64,000 nucleotides of DNA from JAQBDA01 sp963709875 (GTDB lineage Bacteria; Chloroflexota; Anaerolineae; Anaerolineales; UBA4823), in assembly GCA_963709875.1 (NCBI GenBank), contig CAVPYB010000012.1, forward strand, positions 124,001-188,000, given 5' to 3'. This document shows, piece by piece, positions 45,048 to 52,796 of the stretch. The notes beneath the pieces were generated by a model. That model searched no databases and was not told the DNA's origin. It saw nothing but the letters and a program-made list of their open reading frames with translations. The translations under genes were made by a program, and so were the position numbers. The stretch's first letter is position 1, and each line of letters begins with the position of its first letter.

Positions 45048-48000
45048 ATGACAAGCTTACAACAAACCATTACCGGTCAGCAGAAGAAGTGGACCCTGGA
45101 AGAGAAGCTGGGGGAAGGGGACGCTGGCGAGGTTTACCGGGTAGAGACCCTGCTGGATAACCGTCCGGCGATCTTGAAGCGCCCTCGTAGGAGCAATCTG
45201 CCCAGCGATGTAATGCGCCAGGCGTCACAGATCAGGACAGAAGGCAGGATACTGCACGCCATCAGTGGGCTTTCCTATTCCAACCAGGTCCCTGGCCAGT
45301 TCACTGACCAGGTCACTGGCCAAGGACCCCTCCTGTCAACCCCCGAGCTGCTCGACCAATCCCCGCCCGAGGAGAGCCTGGGGGAGGGCATATTCATCGT
45401 CATCGAGAAAGCCGCCGGATTCGACCTGAGATCGCTGCTGCGACTGGCGCGCACCGGGCTGGTGGACGAGATTCAGCCGCCCCCTGCCGATGAGGAGCTG
45501 TTCTTCCTGCGCACGATCGCCGGTCTGGGGCATATCCCCGAGCCCGTCCTGGTGCGCTCGCTGCTGGGTGTGATCAACCTGCTCGACGCGATCCATTCTA
45601 CTGAAGTCATGAACGACGGGATAAAGCAGGCCGGGGTGATCTGGAACGATGTTAAACCAGACCACCTTTTTTGGGACCCGGCAAAGCTTTGCCTGACCGT
45701 CATCGACTGGGGGAATGGGAATTTCATCGCAGCGGACGGTATCACCAAAGACCGGCAGCACTCCACCACGGATGATTACTACCAGTTCCTGCTGGAGATG
45801 GGCGGTTTTCTGGCCGAAGCCAGCCCGGGCCTGAACAAGCGCCTGGGTTGGCCGCAAGAGGTCACCCCCGGCAGCGCCCAGGCTGGCGTCAGGCAGGTAA
45901 AGGGTAAACTGCTGCCTATGCATGCAAAGATCGTAAAGCAATCTCAGGAATTGCGGGCTGCTGAGGCGCTGTTGTACCAGACCTCCAGACCAACATACGA
46001 AAAAATCAAGCAGTGCGACAGCCTTCAGGAGCAGATCGTATCGCTGGCAGAACTGCCGGACTTCGCCAGCGGAGTCAACTTCCACGCCCGGCTGGCTTTG
46101 CAGCTGGTCGGCGATCATAAGCTGGCAGAGCTCCAGCGGCTGTGCACCAAAATCGCCGGTCTGGCAGCCTCTTCCACAGCAAAATGGGAGCTGTTGGCCA
46201 GTCTGGCCGCCATCGCCCTCGATGAGCAGAGTGCCCCCAACGGCACGCAGGCGATAGATTTTTCCACCGCCCTGGCGGCGGGCATTGCCGATGACTGGCC
46301 GGGATTGCTGTGGGACCTGTTCGCAGCCATCGGCAGCAATCCACTTCCCGAGTGGTGGGAGCAGGTGAGCCAGGCGGTCCGGCAGGTGCACCTCCAGGTC
46401 GCTGAGGACATGCACACGCCGGACACCGCCGCCAGGCGGCTGTTCTTCACCCTGCAGTCCGCTCTCGTCCAGAACGGAGGCCCGGACAGCCAACCGGTGG
46501 TAGCCGGAGAGCAGGAAAGCGCTGGTACAGCCCGGACGGATGAAAGTGTGTTGAAATTCTTCGAGGAGGAGGTGGTCCAGAAATGGGTCCAGCTCGAGCC
46601 GCCTCCGCCCGGTTCAGGGATCAGCTACAGCGAGGTAGATGGCCTGCTTGAGAGGCTGGATGCCATCCTGCCGGGCGCGCTGGACCCCCTAGAAAAATCG
46701 CTGGCACAGCCCAGAGCCCACGCTGCCATCGTCCTGGACGCCTGGGAGCGCAAAGATTTCCAGACCGCCCGCCAGGCGCTGCGCAGGCTGCTGCTGTGGG
46801 ACCCCTTCCGGCGGCGGCTGCTCCTGGCTGATAGGATGGTCGAGACGGCTCCGGAGTGGCTGCGCAACCTTCGCAATGGGGCGGGCAAAGATGAGCCGTT
46901 CTACGATTACCTGACCACCACAGAGCTGGAAGGCCGGAATCTGCGCAACCGGGTCGGACCGGCAAGCTGGTTGGACACCATTCTGGATGCCCTCAAGCGG
47001 CTGCGCAAAGGCAGACGACCCGCCGATCTGATCATGGATCACCCGGGCATTGCAGAGTATATCCCCTGGCTGAATGAGTTCCGTTCGCGCGAGGTGCTCT
47101 CCCTGCCCCGCTCGCACGCCCTGCAGCTGGAAAGGGACCAACCTCCAGCCGGTCCTGTAAGGACTGTATCAGGGGAGGTCGAAGGCAGGCTGGGTGAAGA
47201 CCAGGAGATGCACCTGGGGGTCGCGCTGGATACCTGGGTGCCGGAGGCGCGCGGTTCCTCGGCGCGTGTGTTTGCGGGTAGGCTGCACACCCGTTCAGGC
47301 GTGGTGGATGAATACGCCATCAAAGTGATGCGCCCGGAGCGTGTCGAATACGCCCTGCCGCTGTTCAGGGAAGAGACCCACATCCTGTCCATGCTGAGAG
47401 ATGTCCCTGGGGTAACCCCGCTGGTCGAATGCGGGTTCATGCGCCTTGCGGAGGGGATGGAGCTGCCCGATGAAAAAGCCCACGCTAGCGCCGCGCATTT
47501 AAGTGGTATGATCGTCCGCTACAGCGTGGAATCCGCGCAGAACTTCCTGGCCGCCATGGAAGGACGTCTGGCAGGTGGGTGGCTGCCGTACCTGGCGCTG
47601 GTAAAGCGCGACCACCAGCACAACCTGCTGGGCTACTGCGATGCCGGTCATACCCGCGGCTGGTTCTTGCCGCTCAGAGAGAGCCTGCTGCTGGGAATCC
47701 AGATTTGCGATATCCTGCAGATCGCCCACGACAGGAATATCGCCTACCGGGATCACAAGATCCTGCATTATTATTGGGACCCGTCCTCACATGGCGTGGA
47801 GATGATCGACTGGAATATCGCCAAAAGGTATTCCGAGGGACTGACCGACGCAGAAAAGCAGTTCGACCTGGTGCAGTTTGGCGCCCGGGCGCTGCACCAC
47901 ATCCTGACCGGTCGGCCCGCGCCGGGAGCACTGCCTCTCGGTCCCAACCAGCCGGAGGAGATAGAGCGCGCTTCGTTGAACTATGCCGTCAATTGGACCT

Positions 48001-48155
48001 ACGACGACGAGCGGCTGCCTGTGCGGGTCAAAGAGCTGCTGGAACAGGTGCTCAACCAGGGGTATACTCATGTCCGGGAGCTGCGCCAGGACCTGCTCCA
48101 GGTTTACTTGCAGGTACCCGATCATAACCAGGGTCAAGGTGAGAGCCTCACCTGA
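45048..48155 (+). CDS. Large protein with two divergent protein-kinase domains
   Basis: 1035 aa. Kinase-like domain 1 (about 15-300): P-loop GEGDAGEVY (22-30), K44 in AILKRP, catalytic loop NDVKPDHLFWD (D201; HRD replaced by WND) and DWG (220-222) instead of DFG. A helical middle region (about 310-700) has leucine- and alanine-rich repeats. Kinase-like domain 2 (about 724-1010): SSARVFAG, AIKVM (K759), YRDHKILHYYWDP (D902, without the usual Asn) and DWN (921-923). Domain 1 could be active; domain 2 looks degenerate and may be a pseudokinase. No membrane helix. It precedes the TPR membrane protein by 39 nt, so the two probably act together. No closer family is recognised. Confidence 0.75.
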   Translation: MTSLQQTITGQQKKWTLEEKLGEGDAGEVYRVETLLDNRPAILKRPRRSNLPSDVMRQASQIRTEGRILHAISGLSYSNQVPGQFTDQVTGQGPLLSTPELLDQSPPEESLGEGIFIVIEKAAGFDLRSLLRLARTGLVDEIQPPPADEELFFLRTIAGLGHIPEPVLVRSLLGVINLLDAIHSTEVMNDGIKQAGVIWNDVKPDHLFWDPAKLCLTVIDWGNGNFIAADGITKDRQHSTTDDYYQFLLEMGGFLAEASPGLNKRLGWPQEVTPGSAQAGVRQVKGKLLPMHAKIVKQSQELRAAEALLYQTSRPTYEKIKQCDSLQEQIVSLAELPDFASGVNFHARLALQLVGDHKLAELQRLCTKIAGLAASSTAKWELLASLAAIALDEQSAPNGTQAIDFSTALAAGIADDWPGLLWDLFAAIGSNPLPEWWEQVSQAVRQVHLQVAEDMHTPDTAARRLFFTLQSALVQNGGPDSQPVVAGEQESAGTARTDESVLKFFEEEVVQKWVQLEPPPPGSGISYSEVDGLLERLDAILPGALDPLEKSLAQPRAHAAIVLDAWERKDFQTARQALRRLLLWDPFRRRLLLADRMVETAPEWLRNLRNGAGKDEPFYDYLTTTELEGRNLRNRVGPASWLDTILDALKRLRKGRRPADLIMDHPGIAEYIPWLNEFRSREVLSLPRSHALQLERDQPPAGPVRTVSGEVEGRLGEDQEMHLGVALDTWVPEARGSSARVFAGRLHTRSGVVDEYAIKVMRPERVEYALPLFREETHILSMLRDVPGVTPLVECGFMRLAEGMELPDEKAHASAAHLSGMIVRYSVESAQNFLAAMEGRLAGGWLPYLALVKRDHQHNLLGYCDAGHTRGWFLPLRESLLLGIQICDILQIAHDRNIAYRDHKILHYYWDPSSHGVEMIDWNIAKRYSEGLTDAEKQFDLVQFGARALHHILTGRPAPGALPLGPNQPEEIERASLNYAVNWTYDDERLPVRVKELLEQVLNQGYTHVRELRQDLLQVYLQVPDHNQGQGESLT

Positions 48156-48194
48156 CCCGCACCACGATAACGAGATAATGACCAGGCAATCAGA

Positions 48195-49988
48195 ATGAGC
48201 CCCTTTGATGAGCTAGAAAAGCAGATCGAACAGCTCCGCAGCCGGAGCACAGCCAGCCAGGCTGAGCGACGCGGCCTTCTGCTGGAGATCGACGAATTCG
48301 TCAGCTCCGCGGACTACCAGTCCCTGTCTGCGGATGAGCGGCAGCGCATCCAGGCTGCCCGCACTGAGCTGATCGACCTGCTCGAAGAGCAGCCCAGCCC
48401 TGCGGATGACGCGCACGCGCCCGGCAGCGAAGTAGAGAGCACTGACCCCCCCACCCAACCCGCACAGGCAGCCGCCGGTCCGCTCAACCCAGCCGCTCAG
48501 GAGGCGAACCAGGAGCACAATCCGGTCGCCGAACAGCAGATGGAGGTGGCGGAAAAGCTGTTCTACAGCGGGCGCTACGCCGAAGCGATCCAGCTCTTCG
48601 ACCGGGTAATACAGCTCGAGCCCAACTGGGAGCGCGCCAGGCAGCACCGCTCCGAAGCAGAGAATTACCTGCGCACGGGGTACATCCCTTCCGTCGCCCT
48701 ACCGTCCGATGCCGCCTCAGCGTACGGGAAAGCTCAATCCGCCGCCAGAGTCGGGCGCTACGCGGATGCCCTGGCGTTGCTGGAGAAAGCCCAACGGATC
48801 CTGCGCGATATGGGCATCCAGCGCTGGCAGGAAGGTCAAGAATTCGCCCAAAAATTACAGGAAAATATCGACGCCGAGACGGTCTACGAAGAGGGTCTGG
48901 TTGCTTTCCAGCAGGGGCAGTTAGATACCGCTATCGAGAAGGTCGAAGCCGCCGCCCGGGCGACCGGTCTGCCAAAATACACCGATAAGGCCCAGGAATT
49001 GAGGGAGGTGAAGGATGGGCTGAGCGTTATCGGAGCCGTGTTGAACCAGACCGCCGTCGACCCGCAGGCGGCTTCTCAGGCCAAGGCCAGCCTGGACGCT
49101 TTGATCGCCCAATACGGGAATAACCCGGCATTCGACCGGTTGTTCGAAAGGTTCAAGACCGTCGTCCCGCGGGTGGTCGAGCCGCTGAAAGACCAGACCC
49201 GCGACCTGAAGAACCAGGCTGAAAGGGCAGCCACATTGGAGGAAGCCCTGTACCTCTCCCGCCAGGCCAGGAGCAGCCTGGACCAGATCCGCAATCTTGA
49301 AGGCGTCGATGAGAGCCTGGACCGCCTGCAGGTCGAGCTCGAGAGGCTGCAGCGCAGGATCCAGAAATACGACGGCGATCTGCAAAGCGCCGAGAGAGCT
49401 TTCGAGGCCCACCCGGGCTGGCCTGCCGACGCCGCCCACATCAGCGCCGAGGTGCGCGAGCGCTACCCGAATGACCCCGGTGTGAGCCGTCTGGAGCGGA
49501 ACCTGCGCAGCTACCGCTGGAAGCTGTGGGGAATCCGCCTTGGCGTCGTGGTCATCATCCTGATCCTGTTGGGCATCATCGCCAGCTGGGGCATGGGTCG
49601 CTATCGGTCTTACCTGCTCTCGCTCACGCCCACCCCAACCCCCACCGCCAGCGTGACGCCTACTGTGACGCTGACACCTACCGCCACCGCCACAGGCACC
49701 CCGACTGCCACGCCAACCTCGCCCCCGACCATCACCCCGCCGCCGGTTTCCGGCTTCGTCCAGCGCGCCGTCTGGGCGCGCAGCGGCTGCTACGAAAGCT
49801 TTAACGCAGCAGGCAGGATCCCTGCCGGGGGCTTCGTGCGCTTCCTGCCCTCAGAGCGCCGCTTCGATGACTTCAACCGCGAGTGTGTGCTGGTTGAGTA
49901 CCAGCGCGACCTGGGTGCAGTCATCGGCTGGATATTGATCCTGGATGTAAGCGCCGATCCTCCACCGACCCCAACCCCGGGACCCTGA
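48195..49988 (+). CDS. Membrane-anchored TPR-like protein with extracellular Cys-containing domain
   Basis: 597 aa. A coiled N-terminus (1-65) and a Pro/Ala-rich linker (66-112) lead to tetratricopeptide-like helices: AEKLFYSGRYAEAIQLFDRVIQLEPNWERA (119-148), AARVGRYADALALLEKAQ (183-200) and EEGLVAFQQGQLDTAIEKVEAA (232-253). A coiled coil spans about 335-400. One membrane helix (446-465, GIRLGVVVIILILLGIIASW) precedes a Thr/Pro stalk (477-518) and a small exported domain (519-586) with two Cys that looks SH3-like (RAVWARSGCYESFNAAGRIPAGGFVRF). It is the likely membrane partner of the double kinase upstream, carrying signals across the membrane; this is inference. Confidence 0.78.
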   Translation: MSPFDELEKQIEQLRSRSTASQAERRGLLLEIDEFVSSADYQSLSADERQRIQAARTELIDLLEEQPSPADDAHAPGSEVESTDPPTQPAQAAAGPLNPAAQEANQEHNPVAEQQMEVAEKLFYSGRYAEAIQLFDRVIQLEPNWERARQHRSEAENYLRTGYIPSVALPSDAASAYGKAQSAARVGRYADALALLEKAQRILRDMGIQRWQEGQEFAQKLQENIDAETVYEEGLVAFQQGQLDTAIEKVEAAARATGLPKYTDKAQELREVKDGLSVIGAVLNQTAVDPQAASQAKASLDALIAQYGNNPAFDRLFERFKTVVPRVVEPLKDQTRDLKNQAERAATLEEALYLSRQARSSLDQIRNLEGVDESLDRLQVELERLQRRIQKYDGDLQSAERAFEAHPGWPADAAHISAEVRERYPNDPGVSRLERNLRSYRWKLWGIRLGVVVIILILLGIIASWGMGRYRSYLLSLTPTPTPTASVTPTVTLTPTATATGTPTATPTSPPTITPPPVSGFVQRAVWARSGCYESFNAAGRIPAGGFVRFLPSERRFDDFNRECVLVEYQRDLGAVIGWILILDVSADPPPTPTPGP

Positions 49989-50006
49989 CCGGGCTGGTTT
50001 CCGATA

Positions 50007-50059
50007 TTGACACCTGGGCAGCCATCTGATATCATTCACCCATTAGAACATTTATTCTA
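50007..50059 (+). promoter_or_regulatory. Promoter with TAGAA-N6-TTCTA palindrome upstream of TfoX-like gene
   Basis: TTGACA (50007-50012), 17 bp, TATCAT (50030-50035). TAGAA-CATTTA-TTCTA (50044-50059) sits at the expected start of transcription and overlaps a second palindrome, TTCTATT-C-AATAGAA (50055-50069). Confidence 0.65.
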
Positions 50060-50126
50060 TTCAATAGAACTTACGCACTTGGGGGAGGTGGGGTGTTTTG
50101 GATTTGAATAGCCAAGGAGGAATATA

Positions 50127-50456
50127 ATGCCCTACGACACAAAGCTCGTGGAAAGGCTGCGCGACCTCACCCAGGCATACTTCCCATACCTGGTTGAGAA
50201 AAGCATGTTCGGCGGATTCGGATTCTTCGTCAACGGCAACTATGCCTACGGAGCCAGCAACAACCTGGTGGTCAGGGTCGGCCCGGATAATTTCGAGGAT
50301 GCCCTGGCACAGCCGCACGTGCGGGTAATGGATATCACCGGTCGCCCGATGCGCGGCTGGGTGTTCGTGGATATGCACGGCCTCGACACCGACGAGCAGC
50401 TGCGAGGCTGGATGCAGACGGGAGTCGATTTCGCTGCGCAACTACCTGCAAAGTAG
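50127..50456 (+). CDS. TfoX/Sxy family N-terminal domain protein
   Basis: 109 aa, single TfoX N-terminal domain: KLVERLRDLTQAYFPYLVEKSMFGGFGFFVNGNYAYGASNNLVVRVGP, then DITGRPMRGWVFVDMHGLDTDEQLRGWMQ. AAGGAGG stands seven bases before the ATG. The stand-alone domain is common near YafY/WYL and GyrI-like genes. In Gammaproteobacteria full-length TfoX controls competence; the single domain has no proven role and is probably not a competence regulator here. Confidence 0.88.
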   Translation: MPYDTKLVERLRDLTQAYFPYLVEKSMFGGFGFFVNGNYAYGASNNLVVRVGPDNFEDALAQPHVRVMDITGRPMRGWVFVDMHGLDTDEQLRGWMQTGVDFAAQLPAK

Positions 50457-50547
50457 TTTTTGAGAGCTAATGCAGTACAAAACAATTTAGTGACCCTACG
50501 TGAATTCTTTGTGGTTTTAGTGTTTTAACGCTTCCAGGAGGCACAAT

Positions 50548-51246
50548 ATGACAACCCATTTCCCCGGCTTCCCGCCCGCCGGCATCCAGTTCCTGATCGA
50601 GCTGGGCGAGAACAACAACAAAGAATGGTTCACAGCCAACAAGTCGCGCTTCGAGCGCGACTTGCTCAAACCGGCCGTAGAGTTCGTCGGTGCAGTAGGT
50701 GAAGGCTTGAAGTCGGTCTCCCCCGACATCCGGGTCGACCCGCGCACCAACGGCAGCGGCTCGCTTATGCGCATCTACCGCGACACCCGCTTCAGTGAGG
50801 ACAAGACCCCTTACAAGACCAGCATCGCCGGGATGTGGTGGGACGGGACGGGCAAGAAAACCCAGTCGCCTGCCTTTGGGTTCCACCTTGACAGTCGCGG
50901 CATGGACCTGATGGCAGGTATGTTCCACTTCGATAAAGACCAGCTCAAACACTACCGGGATGCCGTTGTCCACGCCCAGACCGGCGCCGAGCTCAGAAAG
51001 ATCGTCGACCGGATCAATGCCAGCAGCGATTACAAGCTGGTCGGCGAGCGCTATAAGCGCACTCCCAGTGGATACGACCCGGAGCATCCCAACGCCGACC
51101 TGCTGCTGTACGACACTCTGTACGCCCACCCGGTCGAGCCAGTGTCAATCGAAGATGTAACAACACCTCAGATCGTCGATATCTGTCTGGCCCGCTTCCG
51201 GAAGATGGCACCCGTACAGCACTGGCTCGTCGAGCTGTTGGTCTGA
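50548..51246 (+). CDS. DUF2461 (TIGR02453) family protein
   Basis: 232 aa with the complete DUF2461 pattern: FPGFPPAGIQFLIELGENNNKEWFTANKSRFERDLLKPAVEFV, SLMRIYRDTRFSEDKTPYKTSIAGMWW, FGFHLDSRGMDLMAGMFHFDKDQLKHYRDAV and LVGERYKRTPSGYDPEHPNADLLLYDTLY. AGGAGG precedes the ATG at normal spacing. Biochemical role unknown. It is 12 nt from the oxidoreductase gene, so possibly co-transcribed. Confidence 0.9.
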   Translation: MTTHFPGFPPAGIQFLIELGENNNKEWFTANKSRFERDLLKPAVEFVGAVGEGLKSVSPDIRVDPRTNGSGSLMRIYRDTRFSEDKTPYKTSIAGMWWDGTGKKTQSPAFGFHLDSRGMDLMAGMFHFDKDQLKHYRDAVVHAQTGAELRKIVDRINASSDYKLVGERYKRTPSGYDPEHPNADLLLYDTLYAHPVEPVSIEDVTTPQIVDICLARFRKMAPVQHWLVELLV

Positions 51247-51257
51247 ACGCCAGCTAG

Positions 51258-52430
51258 ATGATGGGTAACACAGCAGACGCGATCATCATCGGCGGCGGCA
51301 TCCACGGGGCGAGCCTGGCGTTCCACCTCTCACAGCGGGGTGTCAAATGCCTGCTGCTGGAAAAAAACATTCTTGCAGGCGGCGCTACCGGTCGCTCCAG
51401 CGGGCTGGTGCGCATGCACTACGACCTGGAGCCTGAATCCCGCCTGGCGTGGGAGTCATTCCAATACTTCCACGATTGGGGCGAGAGGGTCGGCGGCGAG
51501 TGCGGCTTCACCCGCACGGGTTTTATCCACATCCCCTTGCCAGAATATACGGACTCGTTGAAGGGTAATATCGACATGCACCAGCGCCTGGGCATCCCCA
51601 GCCTGTTGGTCACCGCCCGGGACGTAAAGCGGCTGGCACCCTCTTTCAATGTGGATGACTTCGAGTACGCCGCTTATGAGCCCGAGTCCGGCTATGCAGA
51701 CGGCAATATGTCAACCGGCAGCCTTACCGCCGCTGCCCGAGAGCGGGGCGCCAGACTGCTGCAGGGCTGTGCGGTGACCGGTGTCCTGCTGGAGGGGCGC
51801 CGGGTGAAGGGCGTAAGCACCACGCAAGGGGATTTCTTCGCCCCGCTCGTGGTGAATGCCGCCGGACCGTGGGCTGCCCAGGTCGCCGAAATGGCCGGGG
51901 TGGAGATTCCGGTGACTACCTGGCGGCACGACACCATGTTCATCAAGCGGCCCGCAGAACTGCGTCTGCCACACCCAACAGTGATCGACGACGCCAACTC
52001 GATGTACTTCCGCCCCGAGAGCGGCGGGCTGACCCTGGTGGGGTTGGAGGACGGCAACCCGCTGGGTCTCTCCCCGGAGGGGAACACGGACAGCTCCCAA
52101 CCAGGGTTCGTGGAGCGCGCCATCGAGCGCATCTGCCGGCGTATACCGGCGATGGAAGATGCGGCGCTGCACAGCAGCCACGGCGGATTCGACGGTCTCT
52201 CCTCCGACCAGCGCGCCATCCTGGGTCCGGCGGGACCGGAGGGCTTCTACCTTGCCTGCGGCTTCAGCGGGACTGGCTTCAAGATCGCCCCCGCCGTGGG
52301 AGTCTGCATGGCGGAGTGGATGCTGGACGGGGAGCCAAAGACGGTCGATATCACTCTGTTCGGAATAGAGCGTTTCCTCAGCGGTGAGAAGCTGGCCGGG
52401 AAGCACGCTTACCGGGACGTCTGGCGCTGA
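51258..52430 (+). CDS. FAD-dependent oxidoreductase of the DAO/sarcosine-oxidase family
   Basis: 390 aa. N-terminal Rossmann motif AIIIGGGIHGASLAFHLSQRGVKCLLLEK (about 8-36) and ATGRSSGLVRMHYDLEPESRLAWES, the flavin-binding segment of the D-amino-acid oxidase/sarcosine oxidase beta group. The C-terminal FDGLSSDQRAILGPAGPEGFYLACGFSGTGFKIAPAVGVCMAEWML completes the FAD site. It probably oxidises a secondary amine or N-methyl amino acid; the substrate cannot be read. No partner subunit genes are present, so a monomeric enzyme is likely. Confidence 0.9.
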   Translation: MMGNTADAIIIGGGIHGASLAFHLSQRGVKCLLLEKNILAGGATGRSSGLVRMHYDLEPESRLAWESFQYFHDWGERVGGECGFTRTGFIHIPLPEYTDSLKGNIDMHQRLGIPSLLVTARDVKRLAPSFNVDDFEYAAYEPESGYADGNMSTGSLTAAARERGARLLQGCAVTGVLLEGRRVKGVSTTQGDFFAPLVVNAAGPWAAQVAEMAGVEIPVTTWRHDTMFIKRPAELRLPHPTVIDDANSMYFRPESGGLTLVGLEDGNPLGLSPEGNTDSSQPGFVERAIERICRRIPAMEDAALHSSHGGFDGLSSDQRAILGPAGPEGFYLACGFSGTGFKIAPAVGVCMAEWMLDGEPKTVDITLFGIERFLSGEKLAGKHAYRDVWR

Positions 52431-52512
52431 CCCACCTGGCACGATAATTGCAACCGAATAATCAGTATGCTCTGCGGGCTGATGCCCGTAGTCAATCGTA
52501 CATTCATGCAGT

Positions 52513-52565
52513 GCAATTCGCCACAAGAGATTTATGAAAACAGTGGGGGAATAACGGCGAATTGC
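52513..52565. repeat. 10-bp inverted repeat GCAATTCGCC...GGCGAATTGC
   Basis: Arms 52513-52522 and 52556-52565, loop 33 nt. It is followed three bases later by a second, larger inverted repeat, forming a tandem pair of long hairpins upstream of the 48-aa ORF. Confidence 0.6.
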
Positions 52566-52568
52566 TTA

Positions 52569-52620
52569 GCAAACCGCTGATGGAGCCATAATTTAGATTA
52601 AACCATTTTCAGCGGTTTGC
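52569..52620. repeat. 12-bp inverted repeat GCAAACCGCTGA...TCAGCGGTTTGC
   Basis: Arms 52569-52580 and 52609-52620, loop 28 nt, ending 16 bases before the start codon of the 48-aa ORF, just before its ribosome site. Confidence 0.65.
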
Positions 52621-52636
52621 CAGGGAGGTGAAGACG

Positions 52637-52783
52637 ATGCTAGAGTTCCTGGGAATACTGCTGTTCGTCGTGCTGATGGTGCCGCTGCTGCGAGAAAGCA
52701 AATTCAAAGAGATCGAGCGACACCGGGCGATGCGCCGCGCCATGCTTAAGCTGCGCGAGAAATACCAGCGCTACAGCTTATAA
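52637..52783 (+). CDS. 48-aa small membrane protein
   Basis: ATG 52637 with GGGAGGTG six bases upstream. One membrane helix (MLEFLGILLFVVLMVPLL) followed by a strongly basic helix (KFKEIERHRAMRRAMLKLREKYQRYSL). It ends 13 nt before the convergent stop of the DUF6519 gene. The ribosome site and helix design are convincing; function and family are unknown. The two inverted repeats directly upstream may control its expression. Confidence 0.6.
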   Translation: MLEFLGILLFVVLMVPLLRESKFKEIERHRAMRRAMLKLREKYQRYSL

Positions 52784-52796
52784 AACACCTCCGCTG

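Noticed and set aside
45336..46493. 385-aa minus-strand frame
   Set aside because: Antisense to the first kinase domain, which has clear P-loop, catalytic Asp and DWG motifs.
50127..50456. Competence regulator TfoX/Sxy
   Set aside because: Only the N-terminal domain is present and no competence genes are nearby.
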